From Sutcliffiella horikoshii DSM 8719 (lineage in GTDB: Bacteria; Bacillota; Bacilli; Bacillales; Bacillaceae_I), in the NCBI GenBank assembly GCA_001648575.1, contig LQXN01000057.1, forward strand, positions 108,532-172,531: DNA of 64,000 nt, in the 5' to 3' direction. This document shows, one piece after another, positions 44,001-51,038 of this stretch. Position numbers and translations under genes: made by a program. The stretch's first letter is position 1; each line of letters starts with the position of its first letter. The notes beneath the pieces are model-generated. The model was not told the DNA's origin. It saw nothing but the letters and a program-made list of their open reading frames with translations, and made no database searches.

Positions 44001-44786
44001 AAATGTTACAGTCTTGCCTTCACCTAGTTCGCGCGCTTCTGCAATGGAAACGGTTGGAACTTCTGGTTCAGGATCGACTGGATCTGTAGGATCTGTAGGA
44101 TCTGTAGGATCGGTTGGGTCAGTTGGGTCGGTTGGATCTTCAGGTTCGGAAGCTCCAAAGGTATGTTTTCCAAGATCTGAAAAAATATCTCTGCCTAAGT
44201 TAGTCCATTCTGTATTTCTATCAAAAGCGTCGTTAATAACTGTATCTCCTGTTTTAACATTGCTGTTTCTAACTAGTGAAACATCCGCTAGTACATTTGC
44301 AACTGAGCCGACTTGGCCAATTGAATCTACTACTTGTCCATCTTTTTTAAGGACAATTTGATCGTTTCCATTGAAATTAATCACTTGCTTGCTCTCGTCG
44401 AATTTATCGGTTACAGCAATAATAGCAGCATCCACTTTTTCACTATCTGAAGCACGACGAGAGATAACGTATGTATCCCCATTTGCAATTTTGCCATCTA
44501 ATGTTAATATTTTGTCGGTTGTGGTAGCACCTGTAGTAGCTGAACCACTATTATTATAATGTTCAAGAGTATAACCATTTAAATCGACTTCTTCCCCTGT
44601 GCCATTAAATAGTTCGATTGCCTTATTGAAGGAAGTTCCTTCAATATATTCCGAAATAATGAGATCTGAAGCAACAAGAGTATCAGCTTTCACATTGGTA
44701 TTTGCAGCTGGTGCAAATAAACTTGCAATCAAGAAAACCAATGTGACGATACTTATACTCCTCTTATGTCGTCTTTTCATTTCCAT
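38028..44786 (-). CDS. Giant wall-anchored ExeM/NucH-type nuclease with two tandem 5'-nucleotidase modules
   Basis: The 2252-residue protein has a signal peptide (to about residue 34) and a lamin-tail-like domain (ASDLIISEYIEGTSFNKAIELFN, about 37-205). Then come a TDP-repeat linker, OB-fold YhcR-like domains (about 246-430 and 515-765) around a chitobiase-like YYTTDGSAPS strand, and an endonuclease/exonuclease/phosphatase domain (about 767-1065: VANYNIENF, GTHLNSKGG, VVAGDMNDFE, SDHDPM). Two UshA-like modules follow (about 1075-1590 and 1594-2105), each with HxNDTHSALE, GNHEFDLG, GGHSHT, ALQNGGGIRA and NAFTAKGGDGY. A PGEEP/PGNKP wall-spanning repeat leads to LPNTA, a membrane helix and KRRR. 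It should degrade extracellular DNA to nucleosides and phosphate at the wall. LPNTA suits a class D sortase. Confidence 0.93.
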   Translation of the reverse strand: MEMKRRHKRSISIVTLVFLIASLFAPAANTNVKADTLVASDLIISEYIEGTSFNKAIELFNGTGEEVDLNGYTLEHYNNSGSATTGATTTDKILTLDGKIANGDTYVISRRASDSEKVDAAIIAVTDKFDESKQVINFNGNDQIVLKKDGQVVDSIGQVGSVANVLADVSLVRNSNVKTGDTVINDAFDRNTEWTNLGRDIFSDLGKHTFGASEPEDPTDPTDPTDPTDPTDPTDPVDPEPEVPTVSIAEARELGEGKTVTFEGIATTNTGLWGYDTFYMQDETAGMLVFKSLQNVKPGDKVKITGKLITYNNELEIEPTKQEILSTGNELPAALAVTKVDESTQGEWLKLENVTITDMKKDNFGTATFEAVFDNEESVTVIHDNRTGSTYDDLIKQYKEGDKVHITGVGSVNRDGYHLKTTGLGSYDLVNKPAVYTTQAQGVVPAGTKIELKSDLEDAEIYYTTDGSAPSTNSTKYSEPIALETGETTIKAIAVADGTESDVFSFTYKILNTEGIKIHEIQGKGHVSDYNGSSVKDVTGVVTHVFNVNSFVIQDDENADDDPATSEAIEVGYSGHGLSVGDTVSVDGTVTETLGGANLSRTQITGSAVAKTGTATLPAPLVIGKDIFPPNKIIDNDRMESFDPEEDGIDFWESLEYMRLSFPDALVLGPPYSGEVPIIVESTTNNELNLNGGLNIAADDYNPEKIMLSGTGTTYKAGDRFDGDVVGVLSYSSSGYRLVTNRNTLPSVIPSTIEPEVTHIVPAEDKLTVANYNIENFSNNKANTPDAKVARIAKSFVDNMKSPDIITLVEVQDNDGQTDSGNTDASESYERLIEAIKVAGGPDYAWTDVAPVNNTNGGAPGANIRVGYLYNPERVDLVDGTKGTATQANAWTEEGSLTLNPGVVNPAAFNNTRKPIAAEFEFQGERVVVIGTHLNSKGGDQSLWGSNQPPILGSEAERIQLAQEINNFVVAGLAQNPELNIVVAGDMNDFEFTPALKTLKGNVLTNMVDHVPAEDRFSYFFQGNNQVLDHILVSNNLVSNTTVDMVHINANFTDAQGRASDHDPMLVQIDLAAEPAGPDLTLFHTNDTHSALELMPRTITALKELRQESPDALLLHAGDALTGTLYFNEFQGKADIAMMNLMGFDAMTFGNHEFDLGSSPEGHQALVDFVKEANFPFVSANVDFSKDDKFDGLFNDSIESAYENGQIYDGIIKEVNGEKVGIFGLTTEETADISSPGSIEFQNYLEEARAAVAYLESQGVNRIVALTHIGFDDNPAIDNDLVLAEKVEGIDIIVGGHSHTTLSAPVVVDNNGVPTLIVQTGNANNNLGVLDVNFDDDGVITTYDGRLLTISNSIAADPEAVEVLAPFKKHVDEVSQTEIGVTTPIALESPRTNGDNTKPSVRKNETILGNLITDGMLEKARDFTGNNNIIMALQNGGGIRAGINQGPITVGEIITVLPFANTLATMELTGAELKEAFEISLGQYPAENGGFLHVAGAKVEFDSTKPAGERIVSIRYLNEDGKYVRVQDNTSYTIATNAFTAKGGDGYGVFAKAYEEGRVTDLGLSDWENFQEHLLNLGSEGIPTEVEGRITDLEGKFDLTVMHMNDTHSALENMPKTVTAVKEVREENPDALLLDAGDVMTGTLYFNEFQGEAELALMNLLGVDAMTFGNHEFDLGASQDGHQALADFVRGANFPFVSTNVDFSKDAKFDGIYNESFEAEYENGEIYRGIIKEINGEKVGIFGLTTEETSDISSPGSITFQNYIEAADEAVDFFESQGINKIIAITHIGFDDNPAVDNDLVLAKEVDGIDIIVGGHSHTALTKPVVVESGAAPTVIVQAGNSNNNLGVLDVRFDENGVIIEHEGRLIAVSSKQADPEAVEVLAPFKERVDAVANEEIGVTTPIALENPRTDGDNTKPSVRKNETILGNLITDGMLAKAKDFTGKNVIMALQNGGGIRAAIDKGPITVGEVIAVLPFANTLATMELTGAELKEAFEHSFSQYPGENGGFLHVSGGKIEFDSTKPAGERVVSIKYMDENGHLVEIKDDETYTIATNAFTAKGGDGYTVFANAYADGRVTDLGLSDWENFRDHLVTVGSEGIPTEVEGRIVEVNSEPGEEPGEEPGEEPGEEPGEEPGEEPGEEPGEEPGEEPGEEPGEEPGENPGNNPGENPGNKPGENPGNKPGENPGNKPGEKPGNKPGEKPGNKPGEKPGNKPGGKLPNTATNTYSVLLTGLVLVLIGGGLYFINKRRRTV
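38141..38452. repeat. In-frame minisatellite encoding PGEEP/PGNKP wall spacer
   Basis: 12-bp and 24-bp tandem units encode about eleven PGEE units, then alternating PGN/PGE plus K or N units up to the LPNTA motif. Length changes by whole units keep the frame, so strain variation in the spacer is likely. Confidence 0.9.
44077..44140. repeat. In-frame 9-bp repeat encoding TDP linker
   Basis: About seven copies of a 9-bp unit (GGATCTGTA and variants on the plus strand) encode the Thr-Asp-Pro linker between the lamin-tail-like and OB-fold parts of the giant protein. Confidence 0.85.
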
Positions 44787-44943
44787 CCTCCTATTTTATA
44801 AAAATATAAAACCAAGCGTTTGTGGAATCGTGATGATTTCCCTATTCTTTTGTAGCTTCTTGGGGAAAATTGTACTATACACTTCCCATTCTTCATTTTA
44901 TATACCTAATGTAAATCTAGCATTAATTTAATGTGAAGATTAT

Positions 44944-44976
44944 TAAAATTATCACAAGGCTTAAGAGTGATAATTT
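44944..44976. promoter_or_regulatory. 11-bp inverted repeat in the gap upstream of the giant gene
   Basis: AAAATTATCAC (44944-44954) and GTGATAATTTT (44966-44976) form a perfect inverted repeat about 160 bp upstream of the giant gene start. It could be an operator or an mRNA hairpin; no T-run follows. The rest of the 488-bp gap (44787-45274) is AT-rich, and I see nothing else in it that I can support. Confidence 0.5.
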
Positions 44977-45274
44977 TCTGAAAAAGCAAGCTAGATTAGT
45001 AGATACATTAAATAAAAAAAGGTAAAAATGCAGTTTTTCGACTTTTTTTCCTCTATTTAAACAAAAAAACCCCCTTCACCATTATAGGTTGGGGAGAATT
45101 ATCTGTAAATACAATTTATTGATGAAACCGCTTCCATTTCCTTCCTCATGCAGTTTATAGGTCATTTTAACACTGTAATTACTGGGTATTTTGACCTATT
45201 AATTATTCTATATTTTTTTAAAAGAATCTATTTAGTGTCTTGAACTACCTCTTCACCGGTTCATTTCAATATAA

Positions 45275-46370
45275 TTAATCACGGGCTGAGAGGCCTGTCC
45301 CCTCAATGTCTATATAATCAATCAAATAGTTTCTAAGTAATGAATAGTAAATGCTATAGTCGTTGTCTAAAATTCGTGCTGTGAAAACGACGATTAAATC
45401 TTCTTCTGGAACGATGAATACGGTTTGCCCTTTATCTCCTGCTCCAAAGAAATATTCCTTTCCCCCTCCATATTTCCCTATCCACCACTGGTATCCGTAA
45501 CCATCTGTGTATAAATACCTGCCATCTGAATAGATTTCGGTGCTTTCCTCCACCCAACCTTCTGGCAAAAACCCTTTCTTCTTTCCAAACGCCATTGTGC
45601 AGCATAAGGTAACCTATTTTAGCCAATTCATATGGCGGAATGTGGAGACCTCTACCACCTTCATAGTGTTCTCCGTGCTTTTCCCACTGGTAATTACTTA
45701 TTTTTAATCGACTAAATAAATTTTCCTCCGCAAAATCCAGCAATGTTTGACCAGTTGCCCTTTCTAAAATAATGGCTATTATATCCGTCGTTCCAGAATT
45801 GTAAGTAAATAGTGTGTCAGGTTCTTGCACGAATGGTTTATTTAGGACATACTCAATCATGTCTCTTTGTCCAAACCTAGCAATTTCAAAATCTTTATTC
45901 CATCGAAGACCCGATCTCATGGTCAATAAATCTTTTATGGTGAGGACTTTTAGTGTTTCATAATTTTCCATTTCCTTAATTTCAGGTATAAAATCTTCAA
46001 TAGGCTGATCTGCACTTTCAATATGTCCATTATGTATGGCTATCCCTATAAGAATTGAAACAACACTTTTTGTTACCGAATTGACCGAATAAATCGTGTC
46101 ATTTGAATTTAATCCATGCCCGTAATCTACCACAATCTTTCCTTCCTTAATAACAAGCATGGTGTGGATCTCAGGGCGTTTTTCAAGTGCATGATACAAT
46201 CCATTTTCCCTCTCGGCTGGGAACACCACTTCTTCCTTACTTGCAACCTGCCAGGTTTAATTGGGATATGTGACTTCCTCAGTGCTAGATGCTTCATTTG
46301 CGAATGAGTAATAGCTTACAATTAAGATTAGACTGAGCAACAGGATGAAACCGAGTGTTTTTTTCATCAT
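45275..46370 (-). pseudogene. Broken exported beta-lactamase-family serine hydrolase
   Basis: A start with signal peptide (MMKKTLGFILLLSLILIVSY) lies at 46370, but codon 38 is TAA (46259-46257). The frame then continues TWQVASKEEVVFPAEREN into a clear hydrolase with SxxK (SVNSVTKSVVSIL), YNSGTTD and LLTMRSGLRW. Near 45567-45571 a run of five A (T on the coding strand) shifts the frame; with four, the text would read on as LPEGWVEES into the C-terminal third, which ends at 45275 with FFGAGDKGQTVFIVPEEDLIVVFTAR. Two independent lesions make sequencing error less likely, though the run of five should be checked. No intact copy of this gene is in the window. Confidence 0.85.
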
Positions 46371-46509
46371 TTAACTCCTAACCAAAAATTTAGGTGTATT
46401 TCAGTTTCTATTAAACTTCCTTCAATATTAACATTTAATAACAATTTTGTATTTATATTCTTCGACTCCTCACGCAAAACCTTTAACTAATCCTATTTGA
46501 TAAAACAAA

Positions 46510-46539
46510 AAGGCTTGAGGGTTCGGGTCCTCAAGCCTT
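46510..46539 (-). terminator. Terminator of the glpP-ABC operon
   Basis: An 11-bp perfect stem AAGGCTTGAGG/CCTCAAGCCTT around an 8-nt loop is followed on the minus strand by TTTTTG then TTTT. It lies about 120 bp beyond the glpP stop. The 286-bp gap (46371-46656) has no other supported feature. Confidence 0.88.
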
Positions 46540-46656
46540 GAATCTAATCCCCTAAATTCCTTCTTGGAAGCTTCCTCAACCGAAGAATAGTTTTCATTAT
46601 CTATCCCAAGTACATTAACGCCACAAATTCCACCTGATCCGAATTTCAGTCTCTTC

Positions 46657-47226
46657 CTAAACCCCACACCTCCACAAATCAGGATTCCCCACGGAGATTG
46701 CGAGGGCGCCGGCTTTTAGGGAGTCGTGGATTTCTGTTTCGTTTTCGATGAGCCCGCCTGCAATGATGGGGGTAGGGAATGTTTCGGTCAGATTATAGAT
46801 GACTCGCGGCATGATGCCTGGCAGGACTTCGACTGCATCAGGCTGGGATGATTCGACCATTCTTTGGCCTTTTTTGATGGCGTTGTGGTCAATCAGGAAG
46901 AGGCGTTGGATGGTATTCAGCCCCTCTTCCTTTGCAAATTTGATCAGGTGGTTCTTGGTGGTGATGATTCCTGTCGGTCGAAGGACTTGGGCGATATATT
47001 GGATGCCGCTTTTATCATTTGATACGCCTTCTATGAAATCCAAATGGAGGAACACGTACATCCCTGTTTGCTTTAGCTGTTTTATGTAGTCAGGGAGTGT
47101 AAAGATAGTGCCGGTTAACAGGAAGGCGATGTTCGCTTTGCTGTTAATGGCGTCTTGAATTTTTTCAGGTGCATCTATTGCTGCAATCACTTGTGAATCT
47201 ACCATGTCTACGATATTGATGGCCAT
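46657..47226 (-). CDS. glpP: Glycerol-3-phosphate responsive antiterminator
   Basis: The 189-residue cytoplasmic protein matches GlpP, a TIM-barrel-like RNA-binding antiterminator. Visible motifs are IAFLLTGTIF, VFLHLDFIEGVSNDKSGIQYI, GIITTKNHLIKFAK, RLFLIDHNAI, DAVEVLPGIMPRVI and PIIAGGLIENETEI. In B. subtilis it binds glycerol-3-P and lets transcription pass leader terminators of glpD, glpFK and glpTQ. Here it is the last gene of an ABC-transporter operon that itself starts with such a leader (52142-52211), so it may activate its own operon and the divergent phosphodiesterase gene. Confidence 0.93.
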   Translation of the reverse strand: MAINIVDMVDSQVIAAIDAPEKIQDAINSKANIAFLLTGTIFTLPDYIKQLKQTGMYVFLHLDFIEGVSNDKSGIQYIAQVLRPTGIITTKNHLIKFAKEEGLNTIQRLFLIDHNAIKKGQRMVESSQPDAVEVLPGIMPRVIYNLTETFPTPIIAGGLIENETEIHDSLKAGALAISVGNPDLWRCGV

Positions 47227-47239
47227 CTTGTCACCTTCC

Positions 47240-48025
47240 TTATACCTGTACTTGTAGTCTTGGAATCTCTTTAATGCTGTTGAGAATGTAAGTTGGCTTG
47301 GCTAGGTTAGAGTTGATGTTTGTTCTTTCCGTTATTCCTGTCAGGACAAGGATTGTTTGCATGCCCACATCATTTCCCATTTTAATATCGGTTTCGAGTC
47401 TGTCCCCTACCATGATGCAGTCACTTAGTTCCATGTTCAAATGATCTGCCGCAACTTGAGCCATGATTCGGGATGGTTTTCCGATGATTGTTGATATGAC
47501 ATCCCCTGTCGCCCCTTCGATCGCTCCGATAATGGCTCCGCAGTCTGGTATTTGACCTCCAGGAACAGGACAGGTCCGGTCCGGGTTGGTAGCAAGGAAG
47601 CTGGCGCCATTTTTCCAAGCAAGAAAGGCCTGCGTCAGTTTTCCGTAAGTGAAGTCCCTATCCCATGACACTAATGCATATGTTGCTTTTGTTGGGTCAT
47701 GGGTAATGGGAACCTCGCTCATATCCAGTTCCTCATATAAGGGGGACTCACCGATTACCCATACTCTTTCATCCGGTTTCATGACTTCCTTTAAGTATTT
47801 GGCAGTAACATAGCCTGAATTGATAATTTCATATAGTTCTACTTCAATGCCCATTTTCTCTAGTTTTCTTTTATAAGCCATTCTTGAGTTGGCAGGGTTA
47901 TTGGAGAGGAAGACTACTTGGTCTCCCCTCTCTTTTAACAGTTGGATGGTTTCTGCTGCACCTTCGATTACTTTATCCCCAAGGTAAACCGTGCCGTCGA
48001 GATCGAAAATATATCCTTTTTTCAT
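47240..48025 (-). CDS. HAD-family phosphatase, NagD/AraL-like
   Basis: The 261-residue protein is a HAD-IIA phosphatase: motif I KKGYIFDLDGTVYLGD, motif II VVFLSNNPA, the cap region and motif III/IV GKPSRIM..CIMVGDRLETDIKMGNDVG. NagD-like enzymes release phosphate from sugar phosphates, glycerol-phosphates or nucleotides in the cytoplasm. Between an importer and glpP it probably dephosphorylates the imported organophosphate (inference). I prefer the ATG at 48025, with AGGTGGTG upstream; a GTG at 48037 is possible but overlaps that site. Confidence 0.9.
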   Translation of the reverse strand: MKKGYIFDLDGTVYLGDKVIEGAAETIQLLKERGDQVVFLSNNPANSRMAYKRKLEKMGIEVELYEIINSGYVTAKYLKEVMKPDERVWVIGESPLYEELDMSEVPITHDPTKATYALVSWDRDFTYGKLTQAFLAWKNGASFLATNPDRTCPVPGGQIPDCGAIIGAIEGATGDVISTIIGKPSRIMAQVAADHLNMELSDCIMVGDRLETDIKMGNDVGMQTILVLTGITERTNINSNLAKPTYILNSIKEIPRLQVQV

Positions 48026-48037
48026 GACCGACACCAC

Positions 48038-49810
48038 CTAGTACAAGGAATTCCTTGAGATTTTTGTTGCAAGGAACTGCAGGAATAGAACGATGACAAT
48101 GATGAGAATGGCCATGGCAGAAGCTGTATAGACCTCTCCCCGGAGTAAATTCTGGAATACTACTAAACTCATCGGTGCCCAGCTTGATGGCGCCATTAGA
48201 ATCGTGATACTTGTTTCCTTGATGACTGTAACAAACACTAGGATCGAACCGGCGGCAATTCCTGGGAGCATCAGTGGACCGATGACGGTAATGATGGCCA
48301 ACAGCCTTGAGGCGCCAAGGTTGATTGATGCTTCTTCAATATCCGGTTTGATGGACATCATCGTCCCCATCGTGGATCGGATCATATATGGCATACGTCG
48401 GATGGCATAGGCAATGATCAAGATCGTTGCCGTTCCTGTCAGCTGCAATGGAGCGGTATTGAAGGTCTGGATATAGGCGATTCCAAGGGCGATACCAGGT
48501 ACGATCAGCGGAATGGAGGACATAAAGTCCAGCTTCGCGGCATTTTGCCGGACAACAAAATAAGAGACAAGTGTTGATACCACTACACTGATACCAAGTG
48601 CGCCGATGGCAAGAACGATTGAGTTTATGATGTTACTAGTCGATCTCGAGAAAATAGTCCGGTAGTGATCCAATGTGAAACCTCTCGGGAGAAGGTCTGC
48701 TCCCCAAGTGGTCGCAAAGGATTGCATCAGGACGGAAAGAACCGCAAGCAACGGGATGGAAATGATGAAGCCAGTGTAGATAGTTAGTCCAGTAGTTACC
48801 CATTTGTTGTCGTTGAGTTTGATTGCTTTCGGTTTACCTGATAACGTCCCGTAATTCATCTTTTTTGTGATTTTTCGTTGGATCCAGAAGAAAAATCCAG
48901 CTACAAGGACCATTACTACGGTTAAAATGGATGCCCCTGCCCAGTTGAAGAATCCGGATATTTCTCGGTATGCTTCCACCACTATCAGGTTGAGTCCTTC
49001 AGGTGCCAAAATGATTGGTGTTCCAAAATCAGAAAAACTGACGGTGAAAATCAGCAAAGCACTTGAGATGATTCCCGGGATTGCTAGTGGGAATGTCACA
49101 AACACCAAGCTCATCCAGCTGCTTGAACCAAGGTTCTGGGATGCTTCCTCAAGGGAAATATCGCTCAATTTGAATGCTGCTACCATTGGCCACAGGGCGA
49201 ATGGGAAAAAGAAGAAAATTTGAACCAAAACAATCCCTGTCATGGAATAGACATTGAACAGGACTCCGCTTCCACCAAGCTCCTGATAGATTGTGTTGAC
49301 CCATCCAGTTCGGCCAAACATGATGATGAAGCCTGCAGCGGATATAAATGTCGGAACGATGATCGGCATCGTACACAGGGCCGCAAAGGTCTTTTTGAAA
49401 GGCATGGTTGTCCGAGCAAATCCATACGCAATCGGGATGCAGAGAAAAATGACTAACGCGGAAACCCCAAGTGATAAGGTCAGACTATTAGTGAGGGCTT
49501 TAAAGTATGTACCCCCGGATAAAAGCTTTTTATAGTGATCAAGTGATGCATTGGAGAAACGCTCTATATTGGTTGCGAGTATATCAGGATTTACGAGAGA
49601 ACCAAGTATATTTACCGGTGCGCCTGTGAAGCTGACTAGGAAAACCGATAGTAATGGAAGAACCAAAAAGAGTGAGAAAAACAGGATGATCAGAAGCTTC
49701 ATGAAGAATAATCCATCAATTTTTTCAAATATGGAGCGTCTATTAGTATTTTTTTTAGGAGCAGGCGGCTTGACTTGGACGTTCAATGGATCCTGCAGTT
49801 CTGGTTTCAT
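48038..49810 (-). CDS. Double-length ABC permease of AfuB/FbpB type
   Basis: The 590-residue protein has about twelve membrane helices in two halves, each with a permease EAA loop (SLEEASQNLGSSSWMSLVFVTFPLAIPG and DIEEASINLGASRLLAIITVIGPLMLPG). This fused form is usual for the Fe3+/sugar-phosphate importer group (FbpB, AfuB). It forms the channel with the ATPase whose stop overlaps its start (ATGA). Although the group is often annotated as iron transporters, the operon partners here point to an organophosphate substrate. Confidence 0.92.
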   Translation of the reverse strand: MKPELQDPLNVQVKPPAPKKNTNRRSIFEKIDGLFFMKLLIILFFSLFLVLPLLSVFLVSFTGAPVNILGSLVNPDILATNIERFSNASLDHYKKLLSGGTYFKALTNSLTLSLGVSALVIFLCIPIAYGFARTTMPFKKTFAALCTMPIIVPTFISAAGFIIMFGRTGWVNTIYQELGGSGVLFNVYSMTGIVLVQIFFFFPFALWPMVAAFKLSDISLEEASQNLGSSSWMSLVFVTFPLAIPGIISSALLIFTVSFSDFGTPIILAPEGLNLIVVEAYREISGFFNWAGASILTVVMVLVAGFFFWIQRKITKKMNYGTLSGKPKAIKLNDNKWVTTGLTIYTGFIISIPLLAVLSVLMQSFATTWGADLLPRGFTLDHYRTIFSRSTSNIINSIVLAIGALGISVVVSTLVSYFVVRQNAAKLDFMSSIPLIVPGIALGIAYIQTFNTAPLQLTGTATILIIAYAIRRMPYMIRSTMGTMMSIKPDIEEASINLGASRLLAIITVIGPLMLPGIAAGSILVFVTVIKETSITILMAPSSWAPMSLVVFQNLLRGEVYTASAMAILIIVIVLFLQFLATKISRNSLY

Positions 49811-50931
49811 AGTAATAGCACCCTCTCCGGATCCACTGTCACCTTTACCATCTCCCCGCTTGTTAAAATAGGGTCGCCTGGTACGTAGACATGCTCAATG
49901 GCAAGCTCTGCGTCGCCAACTTTTACATCGTAACGGATGTTGGAGCCTAGATATGTATGTAAAAGGACTTTCCCTTCCATGACGTTTCCATGCATGATAT
50001 CCTCACTTATTCTGTGAAGCTTCATGCCTTCTGGACGAATAAGTACTTTCACATCTTTTTTAGTGGACTGTGCAGTAGAATTCAGTGTCCAGTCCCCTAT
50101 CTTCACCACAGTCCCATTTTCATCGGAGCCGACTATCGTTCCGTCAAAAATGTTGGAAGATCCTACAAAGTCTGCGACAAAGGTGGAACGAGGGTTGCTG
50201 TATAGTTCTGTTGGGGTGGCAACCTGGATGATTTCCCCGTCCTTCATGACCGCAATCCTGTCTGCCATGCTCATGGCTTCTTCTTGGTCATGGGTGACGA
50301 AGATGGTTGTGATGCCGACATCCTGCTGGATCCTTCTGATTGTTGTTCTCATCGTGTTGCGAAGCTTCTTGTCCAGATTGGATAATGGCTCGTCCATCAG
50401 TAAAACGGAAGGCTCAAGCACAAGTGCCCTGGCAAGTGCCACACGTTGCTGTTGCCCGCCTGACAGTTCATTTACCCCACGCTCTGCCAGATGTCCAAGC
50501 TCCACATATTCAAGGGCTTCAAACACCTTTTTCTCTACTTCTTTGGACGGTTTGGCCAACCTTTTGCTGATCAATCTAGCAAAGCTATTGACCTTTTTGG
50601 AAAAACTCCCGGTATTAAAGTCTCGGACTGTTAATCCATAAGCGACATTTTCAAAGACATTATAGTGAGGGAAGAGGGCATAGCTTTGGAAAACCATCCC
50701 GCAATTCCGTTTGTTCGCAGGCAGTTTATTGACGACTTTATTATTGATATAGATGTTACCGGAAGTTGGATTCTCAAATCCGGCAATACAACGCATCGTT
50801 GTTGTTTTCCCACACCCAGAAGGGCCAAGAAGGGCGAAAAATTCGCCTTCTTGGATATCTATATTTACATTCTTAAGAGCTGTCACATCATTATATTTTT
50901 TGATTAATCCATCTACCTGTACTGAACCCAT
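49807..50931 (-). CDS. ABC transporter ATPase, FbpC/AfuC-like
   Basis: The 374-residue ATPase has Walker A GPSGCGKTT, Q-loop MVFQSYALFPH, signature LSGGQQQRVALARAL, Walker B LLMDEPLSNLD and the switch His in VTHDQEEAMSMA. A C-terminal TOBE-like domain (about residues 280-370) follows. An insert of roughly 30 residues (FNTGSFSKKVNSFARLISKRLAK) lies between the Q-loop and the signature. It energises the permease encoded directly downstream with a 4-bp overlap. A MITE copy lies just upstream, between it and the binding-protein gene. Confidence 0.93.
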   Translation of the reverse strand: MGSVQVDGLIKKYNDVTALKNVNIDIQEGEFFALLGPSGCGKTTTMRCIAGFENPTSGNIYINNKVVNKLPANKRNCGMVFQSYALFPHYNVFENVAYGLTVRDFNTGSFSKKVNSFARLISKRLAKPSKEVEKKVFEALEYVELGHLAERGVNELSGGQQQRVALARALVLEPSVLLMDEPLSNLDKKLRNTMRTTIRRIQQDVGITTIFVTHDQEEAMSMADRIAVMKDGEIIQVATPTELYSNPRSTFVADFVGSSNIFDGTIVGSDENGTVVKIGDWTLNSTAQSTKKDVKVLIRPEGMKLHRISEDIMHGNVMEGKVLLHTYLGSNIRYDVKVGDAELAIEHVYVPGDPILTSGEMVKVTVDPERVLLL

Positions 50932-50960
50932 ATGATTATCTCCCCGTTTGTCTTTAGATT

Positions 50961-51034
50961 AGGCTGTTTTCGTAAGCTTTGTTGCTTTTTTCGTATTTGC
51001 TAGTGGTTGGCAACAATCTCTTAGAAAAGACCCT
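50961..51034. mobile_element. MITE-like element, copy 2 (74 bp)
   Basis: Left end AGGCTGTTTTCGTAAGCTTT and right end (other strand) AGGGTCTTTTCTAAGAGATT, both followed by GTTGC, match the two end types of the 185-bp copy at 20848. It is an internally shortened copy between the binding-protein and ATPase genes. It could act as an intercistronic hairpin. Confidence 0.72.
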
Positions 51035-51038
51035 TGGA

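Noticed and set aside
45567..45571. Programmed frameshift at the A5 run of the serine hydrolase
   Set aside because: The run is short, no stimulatory structure was seen, and a separate in-frame stop also breaks the gene, so loss of function is simpler.
46470..46667. A 65-codon minus-strand frame between the hydrolase pseudogene and glpP
   Set aside because: Its 3' part runs through the glpP-operon terminator hairpin, its start overlaps the glpP stop and no ribosome site is present.
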